Assembly: GCA_029948255.1 (NCBI GenBank)
Contig: JALIZF010001801.1
Location: forward strand, 124,001 to 188,000
Direction of reading: 5' to 3'
Source: Telmatactis stephensoni
Lineage: Eukaryota > Cnidaria > Anthozoa > Actiniaria > Isophelliidae
Length of the DNA: 64,000 nucleotides
Position 1 is the stretch's first letter. The number at the start of each line of letters is the position of its first letter. A program made the translations under genes and the position numbers. Of this stretch, positions 50,336 through 60,711 are shown piece after piece. The notes under the pieces were generated by a model. That model did not search any database, had not been told where the DNA came from, and worked only from the letters and a program-made list of their open reading frames with translations.

Positions 50336-50645
50336 GAGGAAAAGAACTAGAGAAGATCAAATTACCTTACTGTTAGCGTTGTTTGCCATGGTTGATGAGT
50401 TACGCTCGACTTTTCACCAGTTTGAACACAATTTAGACGAGGCTAGTTCGAAGTACTTTGAAGTTGCAAATTGTCTTGACAGACAGATCATAGACTTGGA
50501 CAAAAATGTCACTCGTTTGAAGGCTTTATTTCAAAAATTTGTAACGCAAGCAGGCGACCTTCTTCACGAGGATATCAAAACAAAAGTGTTAAGGGATGAG
50601 TTTTTTCCTCCTGAAAAAAAACAAGAAACAATGGATGATGATTGA
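50336..50645 (+). CDS. Coiled-coil ORF at end of right-arm gene (copy B)
   Basis: Open from 50319 in the same frame as the preceding exon; separated from it only by TAA 50316-50318. A 21-nt stretch 50315-50335 has GTAAAT...TTTTAG edges, so either an extremely short in-frame intron, stop read-through, or a separate start (ATG 50388) explains the layout. The product is about 85-103 aa, a helical coiled coil ending MDDD, nearly identical to copy A. Confidence 0.45.
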
Positions 50646-50935
50646 TTTAAGAAAAAATAATATATCAATAAGTAGCTTAGCTTTATCCAAGAAGCAATAC
50701 TTTTAATGGGTAGCTTTCCTTTGCTTGTAACCGATATTTGTATTTTGTAATAAATCTTCTTTGATTTATGACAATCTCTGTTTCTGCGTCACCATATTTA
50801 GTAATACCAGGGGGCGTGCAGGGGGGAGGGGGCGCTAGGCTTTGCAGTGATTTGCGAAGCGTCTGCTCGTTTATTTAATTTTTTTCAACAGAAAATCGCA
50901 TGGAATTATCGCTCACTTTTTTTTGCCTGTTTTCT

Positions 50936-51075
50936 TTAGTGTATGCGTTGCAGCTGGGTACGAGTCCTCCTCCTCCGAGTTTGACGAGGATGGCGATATT
51001 GAGCCTCTGAGAAACATCGATCCCGACATGGAAATTAAATTATACAGCCTGTTTGGCGACCTTTTGGATGTTGTA
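50936..51075 (+). CDS. Acidic terminal exon (copy B)
   Basis: After a TTTAG acceptor near 50938, an acidic open frame (YESSSSEFDEDGDIE and on) corresponds to that at ~2605-2720. The middle of the segment has diverged strongly from copy A while the surrounding DNA is nearly identical. Function unknown. Confidence 0.35.
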
Positions 51076-51307
51076 CGCTGAGATCTTCGCGTACAACATT
51101 CAAGTGATTGCTCTTAATCCGTGAAAAACGCCAACTGCATCATCACGGGTTAAAAGCAATCACATTTTGTCGCCAAATGGGCTGTACAATAACCACATGT
51201 ATATATGTATACATTTTTGTAGTTTCATGTAACTTTTTGTATTTTTTTATTTTAATAAACAATTTGTAAAACAAAATTGAATAATTAAGGTCTTCCTCCT
51301 GACTTTA

Positions 51308-51542
51308 GAGACCTTAAGATTGACGTTTTTGGCAAACCGCTAACAACAAACGGCAAAAAGTGACCTTGATTTTGATTTTACGTTTTACTCCTTAAATCAA
51401 TCAAACTAGCGAAGGAAGAACAAATTTCTTAACAATGGAAAATACAAATATTTTTACTTTAGTGAAAAACGGCTGAGGACGGACGGTTAAAGTTTGTCGT
51501 TTGGCGGCTGCCGTTTACCATAAACGTCAATCTTAAGGTCTC
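51308..51542. mobile_element. Small inverted-repeat element (MITE-like), copy B
   Basis: Same element as 3673-3913, with GAGACCTTAAGATTGACG ends, in the equivalent position of the B arm. Confidence 0.55.
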
Positions 51543-51705
51543 AATTACAAATCCGAACATACCAAACCTTTTCCCCTAAAGACTTTCCCTTCTCGTTTTT
51601 TTTTTTTGTTTTGTTTTGTTTGTTTGGTTGGTTGGTGTTTTTTTTTTCTTGTCTCCTTCTTCTACTTTTTGATTTAATGTTTTATTAGGCGAGGGTTAGC
51701 ATAAA

Positions 51706-51859
51706 ATAGATGGCAGGAGCTCTTACCCCTGTGAGAGTCGGCATGAACTAGGTGGGTGGGGCCCATTTCCATCCCTTATGAGGCGGTACTGTGCCTGAGT
51801 CTCTGTCTTATCTCTCCATCTGTATGGAATGCATGGTCTGAAGTGGTACATATACTACT
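51706..51859. repeat. Right terminal inverted repeat of element B
   Basis: Inverse of 5387-5540, ending GGTACATATACTACT and followed by TTCCT. It contains TATGGAATGCATGG (GGAATG at 51826). Confidence 0.88.
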
Positions 51860-52667
51860 TTCCTCCTTGTGTTTGTATAATGTTCAGACAAATATTCGTG
51901 CAGTTCATGCTAAAGTTATCTCACGCTTTAATGTTCATCTCAAGATCTATTCACGCCGCTTCAGCTCACCACATGTGCAACGATATTTCCATCGTGCCTG
52001 GAATGTTTTGGGTATTGGATATTGCGGTGGCTTTGTGATGATAACTTCCATTACTTTCTCTCACATCATATTTTGGGTTTCGTACAATATATATTCTCTC
52101 GTCAAGTCTTTGTTATAATCATGCATGGCAAATGAAAAATATATGAAGATATAAAGATATACAAAAACAAAAACAAAAAATGTTTTGTGTCTGCTTATGT
52201 TGTCTGTATTTCGCGTTATGCATCTGTATTACTGTGTTGTTTCACGTGTTACGTGTTCAGGGTCATATTCCTGTGAAGCAATATGACCCTGATCTCCTTT
52301 CTTAATGTGTCTTGTTATCTTCTGCTTCGCAGGGAAGCGGGGTTTGACACTCCGGCATAAGGGGCATACTGGTTACCCTCGCTTGTGTCCCATGCTGACT
52401 CCATTGCACTCTCAGAGTTAGTGGTCTCTAAATCAAAAACGTTTTTTGTTCCGATCGTCCTGATGATTGTCATATGAAGGACTGTACCTCATGATAGTAA
52501 TCATCATTAATGATTTGATTTTAACCAATGGTAGAAGGGATGTTAGACATTAAACGTCCCTCTTGAAACAATGGATCCCGAGGTGATCATGGTATTATTT
52601 AACCTAATACTTGAATCAGATTCGAGGTCTTTCGCGCATTTTGTTATTTATTCCAATCTTTATTATA
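51860..52667. other. Host flank right of element B
   Basis: AT-rich DNA. A short hairpin (AGGGTCATATT / AATATGACCCT, 52259-52290) is the only structure noted. No convincing gene before the THAP exon. Confidence 0.4.
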
Positions 52668-52892
52668 ATGCCCAAAAAGTGCATCACATTCGGGTGTAGC
52701 TCTACACCAAATGAAAGAATTAGTGTTCACTGTTTCCCAAAGGGCCACATTTTACTTTAAGTGGGAAAAAATCGTACAAACTCACAGGAAAGAATGGAGT
52801 ACAACACCCAACAGTTGTCTATGTAGTCTACATTTCAAACCTTCAGACTACAAAGACAACACGATAAAAATGTATCTTGTATTAAACACTGT
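52668..52892 (+). pseudogene. THAP-domain exon, frameshifted
   Basis: ATG 52668 opens MPKKCITFGCSSTPNERI with the first C-x4-C of a THAP C2CH zinc finger and the HCFPK block. The frame shifts near 52755, after which KWEKIVQTHRKEW and CLCSLHFKPSDYKDN complete the C-x2-H-F part of the domain. A GTAAGT donor follows at 52893. THAP fingers bind DNA and are common in P-element-like transposases and host factors. No downstream exons were identified before element C, so it is probably a broken fragment. Confidence 0.65.
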
Positions 52893-53192
52893 GTAAGTAT
52901 AAGCTTAAGTTCAAAACATAAGTTCGACCTTCAGAATCAAACATTTTTTTCATACCGATGGAAAACCCACAATAAGTTTTTTGATAAGAGAAGTTTTCGT
53001 TTCGTTCTTGTTTACATCCAGCAACAGATTAAAAACAAACGCTAATGCTGAAAGATTTGCCTATACTAAATGTCAAGTGATAAGGCTAAGTACTTGTAGA
53101 ATCATTCATGTTTTAATTGTTACTTTTGAATGTTTTGATGTCTACTTGATTTCCTTCTGGTTTTGAATGAAGCTTCCGAAGAATATGAAAAT

Positions 53193-53950
53193 ATAAAGCT
53201 TGACCCTGGCCACCAAGCAGCCAACGCCTCGTACATGTGCATCGTGGGTCTTGAGGACAAAGCCAAAATCGAAAATATATAAATGACAGGCTTCTATTTG
53301 GACACCACCATGTAATTCATTGACACTGCCATCCACAACCATGGGGGGCGTCCAGCGATGCAAGCTGTTCATCGACAAAACTGATGTGTGGCCGAGGCCT
53401 GATGTCCCCAGCAATGTGGTGAGACATTCCCACCATGACATACAGCAACACTCCCCATTTCATGCTGCCACTCCAAGATGTGGTGGATTTTGCCAACAGC
53501 CCTCACTTTCTTTTCTCATCACTGGCCTCTGCATGAACCTGAGCTGTCGGAAACAAGACAACAAATTTTTCATTGTCACAGAGATGGACAACATCATGCA
53601 ATTCAAGATACAGGCCAGACTTCATCCAGGCCATTCCGAGTAAGATGCAGAAGATCACCGATGTGTTGTTCAATGCCATCCCCATGGGTTGTCTAAAATT
53701 CGCCCAAGAGCAACTGTTTGAGAACAACATGCCCAACATTCTGCTCTATGGCCTGGTGAAAGTGACAGCATTCAACAGGACATACAACCAAAACACCTTC
53801 GATGTGGCAGCTGATGAGAGCCACCGAGCAAGGATCGACCAGCAACAACCGGATTATAAATAGAGTGGGTTTGCCAATTCAGGCTTCAACTTGAACTGTG
53901 GGAAGAAACGCCTGGCATCAACACAGGAGCTGCAGGCTTGACACTGGAGT
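53193..53950 (+). pseudogene. Major capsid protein fragment of element C
   Basis: Aligns with B 32045-33010 and keeps recognisable stretches (LNLSCRKQDNKF-like, ILLYGLVKVTAFN), with stops and deletions. It lacks at least one indel that breaks the B copy, so the two copies decayed independently. Confidence 0.8.
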
Positions 53951-54230
53951 TGGACCTTTCTAGTCGGGGGAGAGATCATTCCATTCAGGATGAGCCCAGG
54001 CATGGTGATCGTCAAAACGTGGTTCCAGAGATGGCTCCCAAGAGGGTGACTTCAAGGATTAAGAAGACGACCTCGTGCCCCCCAAGAAGAAGACGACGAC
54101 GACCAAAGACCTATTCTGTCCCCTCTCAGTCAGGGCGAGGATGGTGGGCCAAAGCAGCACGATACGCCTCCAGAGCCGGTCAAATGTTGAAGAAATATCA
54201 CAAGAGCATTGCCAAAGCAGCTGCCAATCA

Positions 54231-55057
54231 AAGGTCTCAATGAGACAACTCACGGATACAGCTTGCACACAAGCCAGTTCCAAAAGAAAATAACTTATGC
54301 ACCAAAGTAAATCCCGAAGGGGGAGGGGAGAGTACAACTATAATAAGGGGGTTTGAAAGCATGCAGTCCCCCCAGTCTGGCATTTGATAATTATCTGGGT
54401 CCCAGGACACAAAAATGTTAAGAAATGTTAAGCATGTTTGCCCAATTTGTTTCCCAACCATCGGGATCAAATCTCACCCTTTTTCCTGCACTCCCCTCCC
54501 CCTCTGGGTTTACTTTGACAGCATTGATTAGGGTACGAGCACTAAAAGTAAGCAACATAAATAGTCCTATTTTAGATGTCTTTAATTCATGTGTAAAGAC
54601 GTAAATGGCAAATTTCAATATTACCATAAACACTTGTGTAAAGCCGTATAAACTTGGTTGTGAAATTATAAAATCTCAAAGACTTGTTTGTCGAATTCTA
54701 GAATGTACAGCTGAATCGGTACTGAGTCTGAGTACACTGGGAAAGGTTGCGATCAAATGCACGTTGGAATGTAGCTGCTAATTATGCATATTTGAGTGAT
54801 CTTTCAAATTCATTGCAAACAGTCCAAACAAGCATTGAAATCTCTTCACAAAGATTAACCAGTTAGAACTGGTTTCCATTATTTGAGTGCCCAAAGTCCC
54901 AAACATAATCCGCCCGGTTAGACATTTGGTGTCATTGTTGCACAAGGACTCGCACAGTAACTGGTTAGAACCAGTTCCTATTGTTTAAGTGTGCAAAGAA
55001 GGCTGGATGATTTTGTACGAGCAAATTGTTTCAATACAAATGAGAAAGTCCCATCTA
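54231..55057. other. Unidentified insertion in element C
   Basis: An 827-bp block interrupts the gene equivalent to 35508-35810. It contains two diverged copies of a GTTAGAACYRGTT...AAGTGYGCAAAG-type unit (near 54858 and 54960) and otherwise AT-rich sequence. No TIRs, LTRs or ORF and no clear target duplication are visible. Family unknown. Confidence 0.45.
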
Positions 55058-55257
55058 CAGCAATAAAAAAGTGGCCGTGGCTGCTCTCAACACAGGCTTG
55101 AGCTACCTTCTCCAATTGGTGCTGGGCCCCAAGAGCGATGATAACGATGGTTGAAAATGGGTATAAATATTTCACCATCCCTGTGCAAGGCATCATTTGG
55201 CAGCTGACTCTGATTCCAAACAAGCCCTCACAGACCGTCAGCCCAACCCAGCCTTTG

Positions 55258-56030
55258 ATGCCCAAACAAGGTCGTCCCAAGAGAAAGACTGCCGTCAGGG
55301 TTCTCAGTTCTGCAGCAGCCCTAGCCAAACAACGTTTTCTATTTGGCCCACCCCAAGTCTTGTCCGGCCCGACAACACCCGGGTTCTCCTTAAGTTCCAC
55401 CGATGCCCGCCAGAAGGGGGAACTTCGGTCCGTTCTAATCGCTGGAAAGCAAGTGCTTCTTCCTCCCCAAAAGAAACTCAAAGCGTAGTTCATGAACCAT
55501 CCACAAGTGCATCAAACAGTCTTGAAAGCTCTCAAAGATGCCAATGACAAGCAAGCCCCAAGACTGTGCTACAGCGCCAACACTCGACAACAAAACTGCT
55601 TGGCCAAAATCGTTCACAACGATATAGAGGCACCATGGAAGCTCTGAGGTCTAATCATCAAACTTTGGAACGCTATGCCAACCTGCAACTTTCAGCCAGC
55701 ACCTGGCAGAGATTGATCAAGAGTCAACAGAGTGGATGATTGGGAGGCGTCATAAAGTGCATCTTGAAATCATCTGCCAAGAAAATGGCAGCCTCCATGA
55801 AGCGCTGGTCCAAATGAGCGGCCAGAAATGGACAGAAGAGGCTTCATCAGTCCATCAACCAGCTTGCAGCTCAAACCAAAAAGAGTATAAAGGGAATCCT
55901 TTCGTCGTCTCAACAATTAGTAGGTTCTCCCACCACGTCAAATCACACCACTCTGCGCCAACAGATTCTGGAATGAATACGTCTCTTGAAGGTCATCAAG
56001 CAACAATTCCTCGAGGGTAAGCAACCATGA
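55258..56030 (+). pseudogene. Decayed genes of element C (equivalents of 35917-36711)
   Basis: The first (55258-55488) is still open and resembles the 76-aa protein of B. The second, equivalent to 36151-36711, is broken by stops and indels, for example around 55625 and 55738. The ATGA junction with the third gene is preserved near 56028. Confidence 0.7.
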
Positions 56031-56883
56031 GTCAATGCACTGAAAAAATGGTGCTGGTTCTGGCCAGCCAAGTTGGCAGTGGAATTCATGCCTCAGGGCT
56101 CGCCGGCATCGAAAGACAATTGCACTAACTCACCAAAGCGGCAGGCTTGGACCAGCCTGAAGGATGACTCAGGCTGTGGTCACATTGAGACATTTAACTG
56201 AGGTTAACTCAATTTTAACAATTGTTACCACGAAAGCAAATGTGACCTATCCTTTGTTAGTTTAACAGTAGTTAGTTGCTATGCTGGTCTCTAAGCAAAA
56301 ACAATAGATACAAACCGAAGTTAAACTGAAGTCAAACTCATGGTATAACTTATGGGATAGCGTAGCGTTGACCAATGAGGAGCGACAAAACCTTGAGTTC
56401 ACGTGACAGGCATGCCCGCTTTCGCAGAACGCGCCAAAATCATATCATGGACGATCGAAGGTAAGCAAAGAGGACGTCTTTTTTATGCATTTTTCGTGTT
56501 TGTTTTAAACTAAAATCACATTTTTATTAACTTAGAGTTATTTTGAGTATTTTGTCCACGTGTATAAGGGAATTTGCAGAACTGTTGAACTAAATAGATC
56601 GGTTTTTGGCTACCTTCGTTAACTGAAGGAAATGCCAAATTAGGCTTATCTGAAAAGCAAATTTTTTACTCATATGTAAGCTTCAAACTGCTCTCATATT
56701 CTGCCCTAAAGCCAAGCTGCATTTTGGGAGCTTTAATTATGTGGAAGCAGCAGAGATACATCGATAATTTTGGTAATTAAACCGCGAAATCCACACCTAG
56801 AACATAACGTGAACATTTGACATTTGAATTCTAATCTTTACGTGTTGAAAATCGGGTTCTTACACTAAAAATCATTCATATCT

Positions 56884-57830
56884 GTGTTTTGTTTGTTTAG
56901 GACTCAGTACCGATATGAACAAGCACCAGTCTATAGGCCTCATTCAAATACAAACTCCTTGCCATTTGAACCACCACGAACCTCATCTCCAAATACTACT
57001 CTGCCTTTTCAACTGCTCCATCAGATGGCCCCATCTCCAAATGGCTGTACTTTGCCCTTTATCCAACCTAATCACGATGTACCATCTCCAAGTGTTCCTT
57101 TTGAGCCACCTGGTCAAAGAGCACCATCTCCAAATTCAACTACACTTTATTTTGTTCCATCTGGTAGCAAACCAAGTTCGTCTGATGACAAATCTACTAG
57201 AGTAAAAAGAAGAACTTGGACCACTGTAGAAACGAATGTATTATGGGAAATATATGAGGATCTGTACATGAATGGAACTATCTCTAGCAAAACGTCAAAA
57301 GTAAATGGTCCTTGGGTGGACAGAACTACACAAACGCTTGACCAAAGCACTAGCTGATAGAAACATTGCCCCTCGTACACTGAGTCAGATTAAAGACAAG
57401 ATTAGTAACCTACAATCTGAATACAAATGAATAAGAGATAAAGAAAGCCAAACTGGGGAGGGTACACAACCTAAACCTGAGTGGTTTGACATGGTGGATA
57501 GAGTCTTTGGGAGCAAAGATGAGATAGCCCCCCCATATTTGACTGATACCAGCAGTCAAAAGTCATCTGATTCTTCATCAAGCAGTCTGCCTGAATGTTC
57601 TGACCCTGAAGATGCACCCACTAGGAAAAAACAGAAAAGGGAAAAAAATGCAACAAAAATTCTGGTGTTGAGTTAGTTAACATTCTAGAGAAACAAGTGG
57701 AACTGATGGAAAATGCACAAGAGAAGGAAGAGCGCATGATGAAAACTTTACTTGATATGGAAGAAAAGGCAGAGGAGTGCCAAAAAGCTATATTGATGGC
57801 TACTATTGAGAAGCTTTAGTCATGTTTAGT
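56884..57830 (+). pseudogene. Myb/SANT-like partner protein of Harbinger element, broken
   Basis: The frame 56884-57357 has Pro/Ser-rich repeats (PF-PP-x-x-x-SPN pattern, four units) then RRTWTTVETNVLWEIYEDLY, the start of a SANT/MADF-like helix. A shift near 57315 and a TGA at 57428 interrupt it; downstream pieces (IKDKISNLQSEYK, PEWFDMVDRVFG, then a Ser/Lys-rich and coiled-coil end) are in other frames. In Harbinger elements this protein brings the nuclease to the TIRs. An undetected intron could explain part of the break. Confidence 0.6.
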
Positions 57831-58532
57831 GGACTGTTCCTGAACATGTTGTGTTGAATTAAATGAGACAAAAATTGCTCATTGACTGTTAATTGTTTAC
57901 ATCAAAATTGCCTTGTTAAGTTACGATAGAAGATGATTAAGAAGTATTAGAGTGGTTTTCATTAACCTGTGAAACAAAGTATACTAAATAACATATACTA
58001 GCCAATTAACACAACAGACAACAAAGGAACCAGAATGAATAAAGTGTAATACACTGAAGTGTATTTCATGGGCTAATGAAAACTATACTCTAAAGCCATA
58101 TACTGATTCCAACATATAATTATAATAATATATAGATTGTTTATGAATAATAGCCATTGTTTGTCAATTGTCTTAGGGCCTTTGTAGCAGTATATTTAAA
58201 CCAATAATGTCTCTTAGGGGGTTTTCATAAACTTGTGAGTAGCTAATTTAATCACTGCTTCACTCCTATTTTTTCTCTACTGTACATATTTTAATTATTA
58301 CACTTTAGACACTTTGTTTCACACTAAGGCTTATGAAAACCACTCCAATATGGTCCTTGAATACACTATCTTAGATTAAAAAAGTAGTGTAAGAATATGA
58401 ATGTTTATCCTGTGAGACCATCAGAAAAGCTGTTGTTGTAGTACAAAATAAACTTCATTACAGAAAGTTACAACCAGGAAAATCAGAAAATGCATTATGT
58501 AGATCTCAGGGATCCATGCAGAAATGACAAAG

Positions 58533-59756
58533 TTATAGGTTATCTAAATGAGAACGAATTGCTTCTCTGATATCATTGGCATTGCTTTCATCACCATCAT
58601 CATCGTCATCATCATTTTCATCCACTTCAGGGTTGGGTTCACCTTGCATTACAAAAATATTGTGCAAAATGCAGCATGCTAACACTGTTTTGGGTACATT
58701 TTCTGTTTGACTTTCCAATTCCTTATGTAGGCAACGCCACCTTGACTTCAAAATGCCAAAAGCTCTTTCTGCAACCACTCTTGCCTTACTAACAAAGTTG
58801 TTAAATCTTTGTTGTGATTGGATAAGATTTCTGTTTTGATATGGTTTGACAAGCCAGGGGAGACCAGGATAGGCACTATCTCCAATAATAATAGGCCCAA
58901 CAGGTACACCGCTCACATTTTGTACAGGATCCTGAAGTATCTCTGTCCTCAGTACCCTACCATATATTCCACTCATCCTTAATACTCTGGCATCGTGTAT
59001 GCTCCCAGGGAATCCAATGGCCACATCAAGAAACCTACAATCACCACCTACCACACCCTGTAGGTTCATTGAATAGAATTTCTTTCGGTTGGAGTAGCTT
59101 TCTTTGTTTTGTTTTGGAGCCTTGATAGGGATATGGCAACCATCAACTGGAGCTACAACTTGTGGTAGAGGACTGTTAGTTTCGTCTGAGAACCTGTTGA
59201 TGGCTTCGGCAGTTTCTTGAATAGTCTGAGGGAACTTTATCCAGTCTTCACACAATTCAACGAGAGAATCGATCACGTCGTTTGTTATGATAACAGCAGT
59301 AGATTTTCCGATCCCAAAAGTAGATGCTACAGTCCTGAAAGAGTTTCCAGTAGATAGTCTCCACAAAGCAACTGCTACCCGCATTTCTACACCGACTGCT
59401 GCTCTTAGATGAGTGTTTCTTTTCTCTATTGACCCTTGTAAAAGTTGCACTACAAAATCGAACGTTTGCCATGATAAGCAGAAGTGTTGTCGCCAGTACG
59501 GTTCGTGATCATACAAAACATCGTGCAACATAGCATTAAACCAAAATTGTGGTCTTGGAAGCACCCAGGATCTTCTGTGCAATGCGGGACGTTGCTGTCT
59601 AATAGCAAGTATGGTTGCCATCATCATTGAAATGGAGAGCATTCTCAATTGACTTCGAGATTGAAGAATGCGAATAAATCGCCTGAGTCTCTTTCTTCGA
59701 TTTCTAGACTGCCAACTTGAAAATAGGAGCAGTATAAGCGGTAGGTTGACCTGCAT
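58533..59756 (-). CDS. HARBI1-like DDE transposase (PIF/Harbinger)
   Basis: A 407-aa uninterrupted ORF. DDE_Tnp_4 domain: D205 in VDGCHIPI, D293 in IIGDSAYP, E330 in VVAERAFGILKSRW, with GSIHDARV between. An N-terminal helix-turn-helix-like region (residues 125-165, FRTVASTFGIGKSTAV) precedes it. The C-terminus is Asp/Asn-rich (NDDDDDD). It cuts and pastes the element. The ORF is intact while its Myb partner is broken. Confidence 0.92.
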   Translation of the reverse strand: MQVNLPLILLLFSSWQSRNRRKRLRRFIRILQSRSQLRMLSISMMMATILAIRQQRPALHRRSWVLPRPQFWFNAMLHDVLYDHEPYWRQHFCLSWQTFDFVVQLLQGSIEKRNTHLRAAVGVEMRVAVALWRLSTGNSFRTVASTFGIGKSTAVIITNDVIDSLVELCEDWIKFPQTIQETAEAINRFSDETNSPLPQVVAPVDGCHIPIKAPKQNKESYSNRKKFYSMNLQGVVGGDCRFLDVAIGFPGSIHDARVLRMSGIYGRVLRTEILQDPVQNVSGVPVGPIIIGDSAYPGLPWLVKPYQNRNLIQSQQRFNNFVSKARVVAERAFGILKSRWRCLHKELESQTENVPKTVLACCILHNIFVMQGEPNPEVDENDDDDDDGDESNANDIREAIRSHLDNL

Positions 59757-59959
59757 CTTACTTCAAAAATAATCACTTCCGGCGCATTGTTTACATGTCG
59801 ATAAAAAATGTGCCAGGCGTCCCTGACTAAACTGTTGTTACATTACTCAGTGTGACCTTGGTTTAATTCAGTTATATAAACGTGACGTTAACTAAACTTT
59901 GCATTACGTCATCTAAAGTATGTTTAACCTCAGTTAAATGTCTCAGTGTGACCACAGCC

Positions 59960-60711
59960 TCAATCACATCGACAGCCTGACCAAAGCCTACCAGCGCATG
60001 AAAGATCTCAACCCCGTGGTCAAAACGGGGCTCTTGCAGCAAATGGATGCCCTACAACTTCAGGCCAAAAGAACTGTGCAAGCATTCCCCTACCCCTGCA
60101 GCAAGAGGCAGAGAAGAAGCAGGAAGAGGTGGATGAGGTCACCGAGCCTTTGGACGGTCCCAGTGGAGTATTGATGTCGTCCACACTGCCCACTATGAGA
60201 ACGTCAACTTTGGTTGCATCCGACTGATTAATTGCCTCACTCAATGCCAAAATCGATGCTGAAAAACTTTCACAAAGAGGAAAACGATTCAGTCGCCTTC
60301 CCTAGAAACTCGTACGATGCCCCCGGTCAGCAGGGGAAAGGTGCTCCTCTAGAAAACCCACCCTTGGAGCGGGTGCAGATTGTCCATGGAAGACAGAGGA
60401 AAGGGACAAGGTGGCAAGGATTTGAAAAGGATGTGAAAAAGGATGGGAAAGACTTGTTTTTAAGGGAAAGTAATTGTAGACTTTTAGCGAGAGAGATTCA
60501 TTAAACGTGTCAATCAGAAGTGATGCGTCATTGGGGTTATATTCTCACTCTTCCTAGCTCGCCCTGGGAGTCAGCACAGTCATGTCAAAAGGCAGACTTT
60601 CGTAGCCTAGCCTAACACGTTTGTCAAAATGCAAAGGCGCTTTCTTGACACTAGTTAATTCCGTCGTCAATTGCATGGTAAATCCCGCAAATTTGGGGGT
60701 CAGGAACTTCT
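59960..60711 (+). pseudogene. Element C remnant of gene 36708-37451 and polymerase 3' end
   Basis: Continues the viral gene after the Harbinger element (AINHIDSLTKAYQR-like region, then YDAPGQQGKGAPLENPPLE), with frameshifts and stops. The following ~180 bp match the region after that gene and the last codons of the polymerase (B up to about 37740), then similarity stops abruptly at ~60711. Confidence 0.8.

Larger units (their letters stand above)
5387..51859 (+). mobile_element. Maverick/Polinton (adintovirus-like) element B with nested insertions
   Basis: Left end AGTAGTATATGTACC and right end GGTACATATACTACT are inverse. TTCCT lies immediately outside both (5382-5386 and 51860-51864). Polintons are known for AG...CT termini, about 6-bp duplications, a retroviral-type integrase, protein-primed polymerase B, FtsK/HerA-type ATPase, adenain-type protease and double jelly-roll capsid; all of these genes are recognised inside. 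Removing the nested DNA transposon, the BEL retrotransposon and smaller insertions leaves roughly 26-28 kb. Breaks in the capsid and polymerase genes indicate an inactive copy. Confidence 0.88.
46618..51859 (+). repeat. Right arm of element B (direct repeat of 1-4223)
   Basis: Co-linear with 1-4223 at an offset of about 46.6 kb, highly similar over most of its length. Differences: the B arm has the 46963-48646 insertion, while the A arm has the LINE at 2783-3450. Confidence 0.9.
56172..59959. mobile_element. PIF/Harbinger DNA transposon, nested in element C
   Basis: A 3788-bp element with ~36-bp TIRs (GGCTGTGGTCACATTGAGAC... and its inverse, one mismatch). TCA flanks both ends (56169-56171, 59960-59962), the 3-bp duplication of this superfamily (usually TWA). 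It carries the two genes typical of the group: a Myb/SANT-like protein (plus strand) and a HARBI1-type nuclease (minus strand). It splits the viral gene equivalent to 36708-37451 exactly at the duplication. Confidence 0.93.
53193..60711 (+). mobile_element. Element C: decayed partial Polinton copy
   Basis: Segments match element B in order and orientation: 53193-53950 (capsid region, B 32045-33010), 53950-54230 (B 35440-35720, after a ~2.4-kb deletion of protease, ATPase and small genes), 55058-56171 (B 35720-36850) and 59960-60711 (B 36850-37740). Many substitutions, small indels and stops occur; CpG sites of B are often TpG/CpA here. It is interrupted by an unidentified insert (54231-55057) and a PIF/Harbinger element. 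Both outer ends are ragged, with no TIRs. Confidence 0.85.
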
